Below, one piece after another: positions 39,825-49,890 of a DNA stretch of 64,000 nucleotides. Every line of letters starts with the position of its first letter. Positions within the stretch are counted from its first letter, which is position 1. The stretch covers positions 1 through 64,000 of the forward strand of contig CBCOSG010000002.1 in assembly GCA_965112735.1 (NCBI GenBank), in the 5' to 3' direction. The notes below the pieces were generated by a model that had not been told where the DNA came from, did not search any database, and was given only the letters and a program-made list of their open reading frames with translations. The translations under genes and the position numbers were made by a program. The stretch is from Phaeosaccion multiseriatum. Lineage: Eukaryota > Ochrophyta, other classes.

Positions 39825-41108
39825 TCATTGTCTAGTACTTATTAAAAGTCCGTTAGGAAAAAAAAACTTTGTATTTTTCTTTACTGAAGAATCCTCTAAT
39901 TTTTCTATAACTTCTTTACCTAAGTAATTAATTAATTTCTCTGTAACTTCTTCTAATGATTTTACACCAAAATTTTTAATTTGAATTAAATCTTTTTTTG
40001 AGTATTTTAATAAATCCCTAACTAATTTTATATTTTCTTTCTCTAAACTATTTAAGACTCTCTTAGAAAGGTTTAGTTTTTCAATGGAATTTTTTAATTT
40101 ACTGTTATATGGATATATATCTTTATCAATATCATCATCTAAAGTTTTTTCGATATACCCTTTTTTAGTATTATTGGGAACAGTTTCTTTTAACTGTGCA
40201 TATACTTTATATTTATCTTTTAGAATTTTTTCTTCACGCTGATCATTCGATAGAATGAAAGAAGTTTTATTGTTTAAAATTTGAATTTTTTCTTCACCTA
40301 TTTTATTTATACCTGTATTTATTTTATTTATATTTTCTCGAATTATTTGAGGTTTTACTATAAATTTTTGTGGGATATCATCCCAAAAAGGTATTGGATT
40401 TATTATTTCAGTTTCTTCTAATAATAATGTTTGAATATTTTGGAACCAATTTATTATATTTTCCGAAGCATCGTATAGTGCATTATCTGGACTGATACTT
40501 CCATTAGTCCAGATATCTAAAAATAAATCTTCGTGACTTACTTTATTTTCAAAAAAAATATTTTCAATTTTGAAATCAACTTGAGAAACTGGCATAAAAA
40601 TAGCATCAGTACGAAGAAAATCTAAAGGTTCATTTACTATTTTTTCTTCCATTAATTTATAACCTTTACCCCATGCGATTTTAATCTCCATTTCTAAAGT
40701 TACTGGATCCGTTATAGTAGCAATATATTGATTAGGATTTTTTAATTTTAAACTCGAAGAAAATTGAAATTGGTCAGCTGTAACTATTGTAGGTCCAGAA
40801 ATTTTTAATCTTGCAATAAAAGATTGATTTTTCGGGTTATCAGATGTGAAAATTAATTCTTTTAAATTTAATAGAACTTCTAATACATCTTCCCGAACTC
40901 CCGGAATCGAAGAAAATTCATGATTTACTCCTGCAATCCTGATTCCGACAACACTTAAGCCTGCTAAATCTGTAAGAAGAACTCGTCGAAAAATATTGCC
41001 AATGGTTATGCCATGCCCTTTTTCAATGGGAGTTATCAAGAACCGACCAAAATGTTCAGTAGGACTTTTCTTATCTGCCAGAATATACTCACAACGAATA
41101 CTGTTCAT
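39825..41108 (-). CDS. rpoA: RNA polymerase alpha subunit, with long central insertion
   Basis: RpoA dimerises to start polymerase assembly. The N-terminal domain (about residues 1-230) has GRFLITPIEKGHGITIGNIFRRVLL and the LDIWTNGSISPDNAL end. The C-terminal helix-hairpin-helix domain (about 345-405) reads LNLSKRVLNSLEKENI...DLIQIKNFGVKSLEEV. Between them lies an unusually long charged linker (about residues 245-340), making 427 residues where plastid RpoA is usually nearer 310-340. The frame is intact. It follows rps11 in the alpha-operon order. Confidence 0.96.
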   Translation of the reverse strand: MNSIRCEYILADKKSPTEHFGRFLITPIEKGHGITIGNIFRRVLLTDLAGLSVVGIRIAGVNHEFSSIPGVREDVLEVLLNLKELIFTSDNPKNQSFIARLKISGPTIVTADQFQFSSSLKLKNPNQYIATITDPVTLEMEIKIAWGKGYKLMEEKIVNEPLDFLRTDAIFMPVSQVDFKIENIFFENKVSHEDLFLDIWTNGSISPDNALYDASENIINWFQNIQTLLLEETEIINPIPFWDDIPQKFIVKPQIIRENINKINTGINKIGEEKIQILNNKTSFILSNDQREEKILKDKYKVYAQLKETVPNNTKKGYIEKTLDDDIDKDIYPYNSKLKNSIEKLNLSKRVLNSLEKENIKLVRDLLKYSKKDLIQIKNFGVKSLEEVTEKLINYLGKEVIEKLEDSSVKKNTKFFFPNGLLISTRQ

Positions 41109-41126
41109 TAATAACCTCCCTATTTT

Positions 41127-41506
41127 TTAAACTCTTCGTTTATTTGGAGGTCTGCATCCATTATAAGGAACTCCAGTAACATCCTTAATAGATTTAATTT
41201 TAATTCCAGTTACTTGTAATTTTCGAATTGCTGCTTCTCGACCAGACGGTTTTCCTTTGACTAAAACATGAACTTTTTTTAAACCATAACCAGCTACTTT
41301 AAATATAGCTTTTTCTGTTGCTGATTGGGCAGCATAAGGAGTACTTTTTCTACTATGTTGAAAACCAGCACAACCCGCTGATGACCAGCCTAAAGTATTG
41401 CCGCCTAAATCAGTAATTGTAACAATAGTATTATTATTTGTTATCTTTATATGCACAATTCCAACTCTAACTTTCCGTTTTATTTTTTTTTTAATCTTGG
41501 TATCAT
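41127..41506 (-). CDS. rps11: Ribosomal protein S11, start frame broken at a homopolymer
   Basis: S11 forms part of the 30S platform. The conserved frame reads RVGIVHIKITNNNTIVTITD, GWSSAGCAGFQHSRKSTPYAAQ and the end GVPYNGCRPPNKRRV. It has no ATG: the in-frame start offered is the GTG at 41456, in the middle of the conserved GIVHIK motif. The natural ATG at 41506 (MIPRLKKK) is one base out of frame across a run of 10 T on the plus strand (41483-41492). One additional base gives a normal 127-residue S11. A homopolymer deletion is therefore likely. Confidence 0.93.
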
Positions 41507-41532
41507 TATGTTTATTTAGACTTAATGTATAA

Positions 41533-41913
41533 TCAGTTTTTCTTTTTCATTAGAGGATTTTTACTTTGTTTTCGAGTTCTAGCATTCGTTTTTGTACGCT
41601 GTCCCCGAACTGGTAATCCTGCACGAAGACGGCGTCCTCGAATAGAACCATTTTCCATTAATCTTTTTATACTTAAAAACTTAAAACGTCTTAATTCTCC
41701 TTCTAATTTATAATCAGTTTCTAAAATATTTCTTATAGTACTAATATCGCTATCAGATAAATCTTTTACTTTTAATACCTTTTGATTTATATCAATTAAA
41801 TTACTTTTTTCTAAAATTTCTTCTGCTCGTGCTACTCCAATCCCATAAATGGAAGTCAAAGCATATTTAACTCGTTTTTCCGGTAGTAAATCAATTCCGA
41901 GAATTCTAACCAC
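41533..41913 (-). CDS. rps13: Ribosomal protein S13
   Basis: A 126-residue S13 with MVRILGIDLLPEKRVKYALTSIYGIGVARAEEIL, the tRNA-contacting C-terminal block RRLRAGLPVRGQRTKTNARTRK, and a lysine-rich end. Complete and of normal length, between rpl36 and rps11. Confidence 0.97.
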   Translation of the reverse strand: MVRILGIDLLPEKRVKYALTSIYGIGVARAEEILEKSNLIDINQKVLKVKDLSDSDISTIRNILETDYKLEGELRRFKFLSIKRLMENGSIRGRRLRAGLPVRGQRTKTNARTRKQSKNPLMKKKN

Positions 41914-41936
41914 TATTTGCTCCTTATATTTAATAT

Positions 41937-42050
41937 TTATCCTTGTTTTTGTTTATGTTTAGCATTTACACAGATTACCCGTAATTTTCCATGTCTTCTA
42001 ATAACTCTACATTTATCACACATTTTTTTAACTGATGGTCGTACTTTCAT
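41937..42050 (-). CDS. rpl36: Ribosomal protein L36
   Basis: A 37-residue L36: [21 protein letters not shown], then [11 protein letters not shown]. The three cysteines and histidine of the zinc-ribbon form (CDKC...C..KH) are present. It lies between secY and rps13, its usual place, and is too short for most ORF finders. Confidence 0.96.
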   Translation of the reverse strand: MKVRPSVKKMCDKCRVIRRHGKLRVICVNAKHKQKQG

Positions 42051-42097
42051 TTTTTTTCTTTATAATATTTATAATGGAATCCTAAATTAAACAAACT

Positions 42098-43440
42098 TTA
42101 TTCTATTGTTTCATTTTTTGCTAACCTTTTAATCTTTCTTGTCATTTTTTCAACAGTATAGAAACCTTTAAATCGTCTTAGGCTATCAAGCAAGACACTT
42201 ATCAAAATAATTTGAGAATTCATACCAATTCCTTTAAAATTAGTAATATTAATACTCCGAGATTCTCCTACTATATTTAATATAAAAAAAATCATAAAAA
42301 ATGCTAAAGCATTTAATTTAGATAAATAATCGATCGTTTTTTTTAAATAACTTGTAGTAGATTTCCCAGGATTAATTTTTTTAATAATTACTGAGTTTTT
42401 ACGTAATTGTTCAGAAATTTCCTCTGGATCTAAAATTAATTTAGAATATAATTTAGTAAAAAATAAAATAGTTATACCGTATAGTATTAAATAAAAAATA
42501 GAATTCTGTGAGGTAATCAAATTAATTATTCCTAACGGCAAAGAAAACTTAGATAAAATAGGTCCTAAAGTCTGACCTAAAGAATAGAAGATAGCCATTG
42601 CTGAAGAAGTAAAAATTAATGGCATTACACCGCCCGGGTTAATCCTTAATGGTAAAGTATTTTGTGTTTTAAAAAAAAACTTTTTTTTTTCATCATAATT
42701 TACTAACATTTGGCGAGCAGATAGTAATGGTAAATCAATAACTCCTTCATCAATTAAAACACAACTGAGAGCAATAAAAAAAAATGCAATTAAAATAATT
42801 GCTCGATTGATATTATTATCGGTATTCTTAAGCAAATTAAGATTTTCCTGTAATTGGTTTGGCAGACTAGATGCTATATTAAAACAGATTAACAATGATG
42901 GGCCATTACCTAAACCATCTTTTGTAAGAATTTCACTAAACCATAAAAGAATCATCGAACCAGTAATCAAGCATAGACTAATTTGGCTACCAACAAATAT
43001 ATTAGAATCAAAAAAATTTCTTAACGTATAAGTTTGTGAGATACTTTGAAAAATAGCACAAAAAAAGTTAAATATCTTAGATAATTATTAATTTTTCTTC
43101 GGCCGTAATCCCCATCTTCACGTAATTGAGATAGTTTTGGGTTAAATTTAATTAATAATTGAGTTATAATCGAAGCATTAATATAGGGTAACATACCAAG
43201 ACTAAATAAATTTACGGAATTAAGATTTCCACCTAAGGAACTATTTGGTTTATAATCAAGATCCTTAATGGAATCAAAAAAAGTTTTATAATCAATGTAA
43301 GGAATAGGAATAAAATTAACACTATGAACAATTAATAAAAGTGCGATAGTTAAAATTACTCTATTATTCAAAGATGGAGTTTTTTGTGTCCTATCACGCA
43401 AAATTAAATCCTGCCCTAGTTTATTCGTTTTATTCTTCAT
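42098..43440 (-). CDS. secY: SecY translocase channel, broken by one-base frameshift
   Basis: SecY is the membrane channel for SecA-driven export into thylakoids. The first frame (43440-43021) holds the N-terminus, the first two membrane segments and the LGMLPYINASIITQLL motif. It leaves frame at a run of 7 A (43060-43066, plus strand). One more base lets the text continue as CAIFQSISQTYTLRNFF into the second frame (to 42098), which has the later helices, LRINPGGVMPLIFTSSAM and a normal C-terminus. The combined length of about 447 residues is typical. It lies between rps5 and rpl36. Confidence 0.93.
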
Positions 43441-43445
43441 AAATG

Positions 43446-44109
43446 TTATTTATATTTAAGATAATTTTGAAGCTTTTCTAAAGAGATATTTCTTTCTTCA
43501 GCAATCATATTAGTAGTTTTTAAAGATTGGAGTGCTGTAATTGTTGCTCGGGCATTATTTAATAAATTTTTTGCCCCAAGCTGTTTAGCCAAAATATTTT
43601 TTATTCCTGCTAATTCTAATACAACACGGATAGAACTTCCAGCAATTACACCAACTCCTGAACTGGCTGGTTTAATAAAAACTTTAGTAGCTCCATTACT
43701 TCCATTTATAACATGTGGAATACTTTTATTTTGTGTAATAGGTATAATGATTAAATTTTTATTAGCATCATTTACCGCTTTTTGAATAGCACTACCAACT
43801 TCGTCGGCCTTTCCAACTCCAACTCCTACAGTATTTTTTTTATTCCCCATAATTATAATAGTTCGAAAACTTAATTTTTTTCCGCCTTTTACCACTTTCG
43901 ATACCCTTTGAATTTGGACAATTTGCTTTTGCCATTCATATTTTTTTTCTTTTTTTAGTAGGTTCGCGCTGTATATGGGTATTTTCGCGATCCTTATCTC
44001 TTTTTTGTTGTTGATTGATATTACTAGATACGGAATTTCTTTTAATTATTTTCTCAGAACTAGATGCAGAAGAATTTGATTTTTGAATAATTGTGGATTT
44101 ATCAATCAT
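43446..44109 (-). CDS. rps5: Ribosomal protein S5, broken by one-base frameshift
   Basis: The main frame (43895-43446) has VKGGKKLSFRTIIIMG, GVGVGKADEVGSAIQKA and PASSGVGVIAGSSIRVVLELAGI, the S5 core. The beginning of the domain, EWQKQIVQIQRVSK, lies just upstream in the same frame but has no ATG. An upstream ATG at 44109 opens a Ser/Lys/Gln-rich extension that leaves frame at two adjacent homopolymers (8 and 7 T, plus strand 43941-43956). Removing one base joins them through PTKKEKKYEW. S5 contributes to decoding accuracy. An indel error is the simplest explanation. Confidence 0.92.
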
Positions 44110-44171
44110 AGATATCTTTATGTTATTAATAATATAATATTAAATTTGTAAATTTTAAATAAGGTTTAATG

Positions 44172-44504
44172 CTAAAATTTTAGACCGGCACTTCTTGCTC
44201 CTTCTGCAAGTGCTTGAATATTTCCATGATAAAATTTATTACAACGATCAAAAATAACCTTCTCAATTTTTTTTTCTAATAATCTCTGCCCAATTAGAAG
44301 TCCAACTTGTGTTGATGCATCTATAGGCTTAATTGATCCAACTTCTGATTTAATTTCATGGTCTAAAGTAGAGCAAGAAGCGATTGTTTGACCTGCACCA
44401 TCATCAATAACTTGGGCATATATGTGTTTATTTGAGCGAAATACAGATAATCTTGGACGTTCTGCAGTACCTTTTATTTTTCTTACTTTATTTCTTTTTC
44501 CCAT
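44172..44504 (-). CDS. rpl18: Ribosomal protein L18
   Basis: A 110-residue L18 with [24 protein letters not shown] and the C-terminal [27 protein letters not shown]18 brings 5S rRNA into the large subunit. The N-terminus is shorter than in bacteria, as often in plastids. It starts two bases after the rpl6 stop codon. Confidence 0.97.
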   Translation of the reverse strand: MGKRNKVRKIKGTAERPRLSVFRSNKHIYAQVIDDGAGQTIASCSTLDHEIKSEVGSIKPIDASTQVGLLIGQRLLEKKIEKVIFDRCNKFYHGNIQALAEGARSAGLKF

Positions 44505-44506
44505 TT

Positions 44507-45043
44507 TTACTTACCAGTTTTTCCTACTTTTCTTTTAATAATTTCACCTTGATAAGCAATTCCTTTCCCTTTGTAAGGTTCTGGAGGTCGTTTGGAACGA
44601 ATTGTTGCAGCTAACTGCCCAATTACTTCTTTATCAATACCTTGCAATTTAATAATGGTATTATTTTGCACTGTTATAGAAACTCCTGTTGGTGTTTCTA
44701 TAATAACGGGGTGGCTGTAGCCTAAATTTAAAATTAATTGATTTCCTTTAACTTGGGAACGATATCCTACCCCTGTAATAACAAGTTCTTTTTCAAATTT
44801 TTCTGAAACACCTGTTACCATATTATTAACTAATGTTCGTGATAAACCAAAAAGTTCTTTTGCAGTCCTAGAATTTTCACTTTTTTTTATCCAAATGAAA
44901 TCATCTTTTTGTTCTATAATAATTAAAGGCGATAAAGTTCGTGATAATATTCCATGTGGTCCTGAAACTTCTATAGTCTGTTTATCAAGTTTAACTTTTA
45001 CTGTTGACGGGATTTTAATGGGCAATTTTCCAATTCTAGACAT
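44507..45043 (-). CDS. rpl6: Ribosomal protein L6
   Basis: The chosen start is the ATG at 45043 giving [12 protein letters not shown], the universal L6 opening; a longer frame from 45088 adds 15 residues that overlap rps8 and do not belong. The 178-residue product carries [10 protein letters not shown], the [11 protein letters not shown] repeat motif and the C-terminal [19 protein letters not shown], both L6 folds. Confidence 0.96.
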   Translation of the reverse strand: MSRIGKLPIKIPSTVKVKLDKQTIEVSGPHGILSRTLSPLIIIEQKDDFIWIKKSENSRTAKELFGLSRTLVNNMVTGVSEKFEKELVITGVGYRSQVKGNQLILNLGYSHPVIIETPTGVSITVQNNTIIKLQGIDKEVIGQLAATIRSKRPPEPYKGKGIAYQGEIIKRKVGKTGK

Positions 45044-45059
45044 AATTAATATAAAATTT

Positions 45060-45464
45060 TTACCATATATAACATATAACTTCACCACCGAGTCCTAAAC
45101 TTCTTGCTGTATGATTTGTCATAACTCCTTTTGAAGTTGATAAAATTGCTGTTCCTAGATTTCCAAGTACATTAGGTAAATTTTTGTGATTAACATAGAT
45201 TCGAAGGCCAGGTTTACTAACCCGTTTGATCATATTAATAATCGGCTGACGATTTTGTTTTTTATATTTCAACGTAATTAGTAAACATTTATGTTTTTGT
45301 TCAGCTTCTTTAATTACTTCAAACTGTTCAATATAACCTTCTTCTTTTAAAATTTTAGAGATAGCTAAATTTACTTTTGTATTTAAGACTGGAACAATCC
45401 GGTGCCTTACTAAACTTGCATTCCGAATCCGTGTTAACATATCGGCAATTGTATCTGTTACCAT
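45060..45464 (-). CDS. rps8: Ribosomal protein S8
   Basis: A 134-residue S8 with [13 protein letters not shown] at the start, a middle region with [11 protein letters not shown], and the C-terminal [25 protein letters not shown], which binds helix 21 of 16S rRNA. Complete, with normal spacing in the spc operon. Confidence 0.97.
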   Translation of the reverse strand: MVTDTIADMLTRIRNASLVRHRIVPVLNTKVNLAISKILKEEGYIEQFEVIKEAEQKHKCLLITLKYKKQNRQPIINMIKRVSKPGLRIYVNHKNLPNVLGNLGTAILSTSKGVMTNHTARSLGLGGEVICYIW

Positions 45465-45513
45465 TTTAATCTCCTTATTTTAATATATTTTAAAATTTTT
45501 GTTTATCTATTCT

Positions 45514-46053
45514 CTAATTAAAAGGAAAACCAAATTCTTTTAATAAAGAATACCCTTCATTTTTTGTTTTTGCACTTGTTACAATTGTAATATTAAACCC
45601 ACGATTTTTATCAATATTTTCATAATTTATCTCAGGAAACACTAATTGATCCTTTAAGGCAAAATTATAATTCCCGCATTTATCAAAACCCTTAGATTCT
45701 AACCCTCGGAAATCACGAATTCTTGGTAAAACTAAATGAATTAATTTTTCTAAAAAATTAAACATTTTAGAACCACGAAGGGTCACTGTTACTCCTAAAT
45801 TAGTATTTTCCCGAACTTTAAAACCGGCTATAGAATTTTTAGATTTTGTAACAACTGGTTTTTGTCCACTAATAAGTTTAATTTCTTCGATAGATTTTTT
45901 TAAAATCGAACTATTTTGAGCATCATTTCCTAATCCACGATTAATTTGAATTTTAATTAATTTGGGAACTTGGTGTACATTTTTATAATTAAAATTAGAA
46001 ATTAAATTTGGTACAATTTTTTCTTTATATATTTGTTTAAACTTAATAGCCAT
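45514..46053 (-). CDS. rpl5: Ribosomal protein L5
   Basis: A 179-residue L5 with PKLIKIQINRGLGNDAQN, the GQKPVVTKSKNSIAGFKVRE block, VTLRG and LPRIRDFRGL, and a C-terminal NITIVTSAKTKNEGYSLLKEFGFPF. It binds 5S rRNA together with L18. Complete. Confidence 0.97.
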   Translation of the reverse strand: MAIKFKQIYKEKIVPNLISNFNYKNVHQVPKLIKIQINRGLGNDAQNSSILKKSIEEIKLISGQKPVVTKSKNSIAGFKVRENTNLGVTVTLRGSKMFNFLEKLIHLVLPRIRDFRGLESKGFDKCGNYNFALKDQLVFPEINYENIDKNRGFNITIVTSAKTKNEGYSLLKEFGFPFN

Positions 46054-46079
46054 AATTATTCTTAGTATTATAAATTATT

Positions 46080-46331
46080 TTATTGGTCCCATTTTTTAAC
46101 ATTAGAACTATGGATAGGGTATTCTTGTATAGTTATTTTTCCTTTAACATTACCGTCCTGTTTAATTTTATTATGCTTTGTTTTTTTATTTACGCGGTCT
46201 ACAATAATTTTACCAGTAGTAGGAAATGATTGTTGTACTACACCTATTTCTCCTTTTTGTTTACCCGAAATAATTTTTACTACATCCCCATTTTTAACAT
46301 GCATTTTATATACTGTACTATTTTTTTTCAT
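46080..46331 (-). CDS. rpl24: Ribosomal protein L24
   Basis: An 83-residue L24 with the KOW motif HVKNGDVVKIISGKQKGEIG and the NKKTKH block. L24 helps start assembly of the large subunit. It begins adjacent to the rpl14 stop (no spacer). Confidence 0.95.
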   Translation of the reverse strand: MKKNSTVYKMHVKNGDVVKIISGKQKGEIGVVQQSFPTTGKIIVDRVNKKTKHNKIKQDGNVKGKITIQEYPIHSSNVKKWDQ

Positions 46332-46697
46332 TTAAATTACCTCAGGTGCTAAAGAAATAAGTTTTGTAAATTCTCTATCTCGAATTTCTCTTGCAATAGG
46401 GCCAAAAATTCTTGTTCCTCGAGGGTTTTTTTCTAACGTTATAATAACTACTGCGTTATCATCAAAACGGATACTTGTTCCATCATTTCTCTTAATAGTC
46501 TTTTTCGTTCTAACAACAACTGCTCGAACAATATCTGACCTTTTTACTCCCATATTAGGATTTGCATCTTTAATAACACCAATGATGACATCGCCCACTT
46601 TAGCATATTTTCGATTTCCGCCTAAAACCCGGATACACATAATTTTTTTTGCGCCTGTATTATCCGCTACTGTTAGATATGATTGAGGTTGTATCAT
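46332..46697 (-). CDS. rpl14: Ribosomal protein L14
   Basis: A 121-residue L14 starting [27 protein letters not shown] and containing [30 protein letters not shown] and [12 protein letters not shown]. It forms part of the subunit interface. Complete. Confidence 0.98.
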   Translation of the reverse strand: MIQPQSYLTVADNTGAKKIMCIRVLGGNRKYAKVGDVIIGVIKDANPNMGVKRSDIVRAVVVRTKKTIKRNDGTSIRFDDNAVVIITLEKNPRGTRIFGPIAREIRDREFTKLISLAPEVI

Positions 46698-46738
46698 GTA
46701 AAGTTTTCTAGAATTTAAATATTTATAAAAAAGTTGTA

Positions 46739-46987
46739 TTACGTTATTAGTTTAGTCAGAATTGTTTTTACTTGCCATCTTTTTCTTTTACTTAAAGGTC
46801 GACTTTGTTGTAATATAACTTTATCTCCTATACTACATTCATTTAACTCATCGTGGGCCATATATTTTTTTGTTCGAAGGATTGTTTTTTTATAAAAAGG
46901 GTGATGATAGTGATAATCAATTGCAACTATAACACTTTTATTCATTTTATTACTAATAATAATACCTGTTTGTTCTTTTTGGGCCAT
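46739..46987 (-). CDS. rps17: Ribosomal protein S17
   Basis: An 82-residue S17 with [17 protein letters not shown], a [19 protein letters not shown] core and [21 protein letters not shown]. Complete, three bases after rpl29. Confidence 0.96.
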   Translation of the reverse strand: MAQKEQTGIIISNKMNKSVIVAIDYHYHHPFYKKTILRTKKYMAHDELNECSIGDKVILQQSRPLSKRKRWQVKTILTKLIT

Positions 46988-46990
46988 AAT

Positions 46991-47206
46991 TTATTTTTTT
47001 AAACTATTTTTGGATGTTTGTTGTGCTGCAACCATTAATACTTGGCGTAATCTATGGCGCGTATGTTTAAATAAATGAGATTTTAGTTCTTTACGCGTAC
47101 CTTTTTTAAATCTTAATTTAAACAACTGTTCTCTGACTAATAAAATTTCTTTCTGAAGTTCTATTAAATTTAAGTTCTCAACTTCTTTTATTTTTGGCAA
47201 ACTCAT
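46991..47206 (-). CDS. rpl29: Ribosomal protein L29
   Basis: A 71-residue helical L29: NLNLIELQKEILLVREQLFKLRFKKGTRKE and a basic C-terminal HTRHRLRQVLMV. L29 lies near the tunnel exit next to L23. Complete, 18 bp after rpl16. Confidence 0.94.
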   Translation of the reverse strand: MSLPKIKEVENLNLIELQKEILLVREQLFKLRFKKGTRKELKSHLFKHTRHRLRQVLMVAAQQTSKNSLKK

Positions 47207-47224
47207 ATAAAATTATTTAGGTTC

Positions 47225-47632
47225 TTAATTTTTTACAATAAACTTTGTTTTAATTGGCAATTTATAAGCAGCGGTTAGCATTGCATTTTTAGCTAATTCT
47301 AATGAAACACCACTTAGTTCAAATAATATTTTACCAGGTTTAACTACAGCTACCCAATATTCAACTGAACCTTTTCCGGAACCCATTCTTGATTCAGCAG
47401 CTCGGGCTGTAACAGGTTTATCTGGAAAAACCATAATCCAAAGTTTTCCACCACGTTTTGTATATCTTGTTATTGTTCGGCGAGTTGCTTCAATTTGACG
47501 TGACGTTATCCAAGTTGGTTCTAATGCTTGAATAGCATAATCACCAAAATTTATTTTTGTCCCACGTGTTGCTTTTCCTCTTAAATTTCCTCGATGATGT
47601 TTCCTATATTTTGTTCTTTTTGGACTTAGCAT
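47225..47632 (-). CDS. rpl16: Ribosomal protein L16
   Basis: A 135-residue L16 opening [19 protein letters not shown], with [19 protein letters not shown], the [17 protein letters not shown] motif and a normal C-terminus. It sits at the A-site of the large subunit. No intron, unlike many plant plastids. Confidence 0.98.
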   Translation of the reverse strand: MLSPKRTKYRKHHRGNLRGKATRGTKINFGDYAIQALEPTWITSRQIEATRRTITRYTKRGGKLWIMVFPDKPVTARAAESRMGSGKGSVEYWVAVVKPGKILFELSGVSLELAKNAMLTAAYKLPIKTKFIVKN

Positions 47633-47659
47633 ATTAATTTTTAAATAAATAAAATGTAT

Positions 47660-48346
47660 TTATGATCCTAGTTTTTTGATATTTAAAATTTCTCCTTTAA
47701 ATAACCATACCTTTACCCCTAAAATACCATATTTTGTTGGGGCTATTTTTTCAGTATAATCAATTTGTGCCCTTAAAGTCTGTAAAGGAATACGACCTTC
47801 TTTGCGCCACTCCGTTCTTGCAATTTCAGCACCATTTAGCCGTCCAGATATTTGTATTTTAATACCTTGAACACTAGGAGAAACATTTTTAATAATTAAT
47901 TTCATTGCTCTACGGAATGGGGTTTGTTTTGTTAATTCTTGGACTAACATATCGCCAACCATATTAGCTTCTACAAATTTCTCTTTTACCTCATTCACAA
48001 AAATTCTCAAACTAGGAATCTCTATAGTACTTTGTAATCGTTTATATAGCTCTTGTATACCACTCCCATTTCGACCAATAAATTTTCCGGGTGATGATAA
48101 TTCAATAGAAACAATAATTTCATCATCATTTGTTCTTACAATTAAAATTTTATTTAAACCTACCTTATCAAAACCTCGTTTTTCTAGGTCGAAATTTTTG
48201 AATTCTAAATAGTCTTGGGTTATTTTTCTGATTTTAAAATCTTCTTGAATTAATTTAGAGTAAACCGTTAGTTTTGAATACCAAGACGAATAGTGTTGTT
48301 GCGTTATTCCAAGTCTAAATCCTAATGGATGTGTTTTATGTCCCAC
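47660..48346 (-). CDS. rps3: Ribosomal protein S3
   Basis: A 228-residue S3 starting MGHKTHPLGFRLGI, with a KH-type RNA-binding domain (PGKFIGRNGSGIQELYKRL) and the C-terminal block GRLNGAEIARTEWRKEGRIPLQTLRAQIDY...GILGVKVWLF. It forms the mRNA entry tunnel. Complete. Confidence 0.97.
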   Translation of the reverse strand: MGHKTHPLGFRLGITQQHYSSWYSKLTVYSKLIQEDFKIRKITQDYLEFKNFDLEKRGFDKVGLNKILIVRTNDDEIIVSIELSSPGKFIGRNGSGIQELYKRLQSTIEIPSLRIFVNEVKEKFVEANMVGDMLVQELTKQTPFRRAMKLIIKNVSPSVQGIKIQISGRLNGAEIARTEWRKEGRIPLQTLRAQIDYTEKIAPTKYGILGVKVWLFKGEILNIKKLGS

Positions 48347-48363
48347 AATATTTTTATATTAAA

Positions 48364-48714
48364 TTAATAATTTCTAGTATTCATAATTATTGTAATATGG
48401 CACGTTGGTCTACGAATTTGAAATCCTCTGCCTTTTGCACGTGGTCTTACACGACGTAAAATAGGGCCTTGGTCGGCAAAAGCTGTTTCAATTATTAAAT
48501 TTTGTTTTTTTAATGAAAAATTATTTTCAGCGTTTGAGGCCGCAGCAGTTAGAATTTGCCAAATTGGTGTACAAGCACGATATGGTAAAAATTCTAGTAT
48601 CATTAATGCTTCTTTATATGAGCGTCCTCTAATTTGATCTAATACACGGCGAACTTTCATTGGCGATATTCTTAAAAATCTACTGCTGGCTTTTACTTGT
48701 ATGTTGTTGTTCAT
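48364..48714 (-). CDS. rpl22: Ribosomal protein L22
   Basis: A 116-residue L22 with [29 protein letters not shown] and the extended-loop [23 protein letters not shown] that lines the exit tunnel. Complete, 12 bp after rps19. Confidence 0.97.
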   Translation of the reverse strand: MNNNIQVKASSRFLRISPMKVRRVLDQIRGRSYKEALMILEFLPYRACTPIWQILTAAASNAENNFSLKKQNLIIETAFADQGPILRRVRPRAKGRGFQIRRPTCHITIIMNTRNY

Positions 48715-48726
48715 ATATTTTTAATA

Positions 48727-49017
48727 CTATCGTTTAGTTTTTCTGTCATTTTTAATATGGGAACGAAAATTTCTTGTGGGAATAAATTCCCCTAATTTAT
48801 GTCCTATAATTTGTTCTGAGATAAAAAGAGGTACATGTTTCTTTCCGTTATATACAGCAATTGTATGTCCAATCATATTTGGCATAATAACAGACGAGCG
48901 TGACCAAGTTTTAATCACTTCTCTTTTTTTATTTTTTTCTGTATTTTTATTTAGTTTTTCAATTTTTTGTAGAAGATGGTAAGCTATAAAAGGTCCCTTT
49001 TTTTGTGATCTAACCAT
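48727..49017 (-). CDS. rps19: Ribosomal protein S19
   Basis: A 96-residue S19 with [14 protein letters not shown], a slightly enlarged Lys/Asn-rich stretch near residues 20-30, [28 protein letters not shown] and [15 protein letters not shown]. Complete. Confidence 0.97.
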   Translation of the reverse strand: MVRSQKKGPFIAYHLLQKIEKLNKNTEKNKKREVIKTWSRSSVIMPNMIGHTIAVYNGKKHVPLFISEQIIGHKLGEFIPTRNFRSHIKNDRKTKR

Positions 49018-49031
49018 AATTTATTTAATTT

Positions 49032-49859
49032 TTATTTTCTTTTTCGAAGGATATAAATATCACTATATTTATTTTTTTTACGAGTTCGAACTCCTAAAGC
49101 AGCTTTACCCCAAGGTGTATAAGGTTTTGTTCGACCAATCGGAGCACGTCCTTCTCCGCCACCATGAGGGTGGTCACACGCATTCATAACAGAACCACGT
49201 ACAGTGGGACGAATACCTAACCACCTCTTTCTTCCAGCTTTACCTAATCTAACACTAGCAATTTCTCGGTTGCCTACTACTCCAATAGTAGCAGAGCATG
49301 TATTTCGAATTAATCGAATTTCTTTAGAAGGAAGCCGTAATGTAACATAATTTCCATCTTTAGCTAAAATTCGTGCTGAAGTTCCAGCTGCTCTGACAAT
49401 TTGACCACCTTTATTTGGAAAAAGTTCAATATTATGGATGTTTATTCCTAATGGTATATTTTTTAATGGTAAATTATTTCCAGTTTTAATAGGCGAGGAT
49501 GGTCCTGATTCAATAAAATCATTTATTTTTAAAGATTCCGGACAAATAATATAACGTTTTACCCCATCCCGGTATTTAACCAAAGCAATACGAGCATTTC
49601 GATTAGGATCATATTCAATTGATACTATTTGTCCCGTAATATTATATTTGTCTCGTTTAAAGTCAATAACCCTATAACGTTTTTTATGTCCGCCACCTTT
49701 ATGGCGGGAAGTAATAACACCTCTATTATTTCGACCTCTTGAACGTTGATTTTTTTTTAATAGTTTTTTTTCCGGATTTATTTTAGTAAGTTCAGTAAAC
49801 GTTAACTTCCTACGATTTCTAGTTCCTGAAGTCGAAGGTTTACATATACAAATTGCCAT
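49032..49859 (-). CDS. rpl2: Ribosomal protein L2
   Basis: A 275-residue L2 with the [23 protein letters not shown] region, [11 protein letters not shown] and the peptidyl-transferase-proximal [20 protein letters not shown] with its essential histidine. No intron. Complete, 31 bp after rpl23. Confidence 0.98.
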   Translation of the reverse strand: MAICICKPSTSGTRNRRKLTFTELTKINPEKKLLKKNQRSRGRNNRGVITSRHKGGGHKKRYRVIDFKRDKYNITGQIVSIEYDPNRNARIALVKYRDGVKRYIICPESLKINDFIESGPSSPIKTGNNLPLKNIPLGINIHNIELFPNKGGQIVRAAGTSARILAKDGNYVTLRLPSKEIRLIRNTCSATIGVVGNREIASVRLGKAGRKRWLGIRPTVRGSVMNACDHPHGGGEGRAPIGRTKPYTPWGKAALGVRTRKKNKYSDIYILRKRK

Positions 49860-49890
49860 AACTTTTAATTTTGCCTTTTAAAAAAATAAA

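Noticed and set aside
45044-45088. Upstream extension of rpl6
   Set aside because: The universal L6 start MSRIGKLPI begins at 45043; the added 15 residues overlap rps8.
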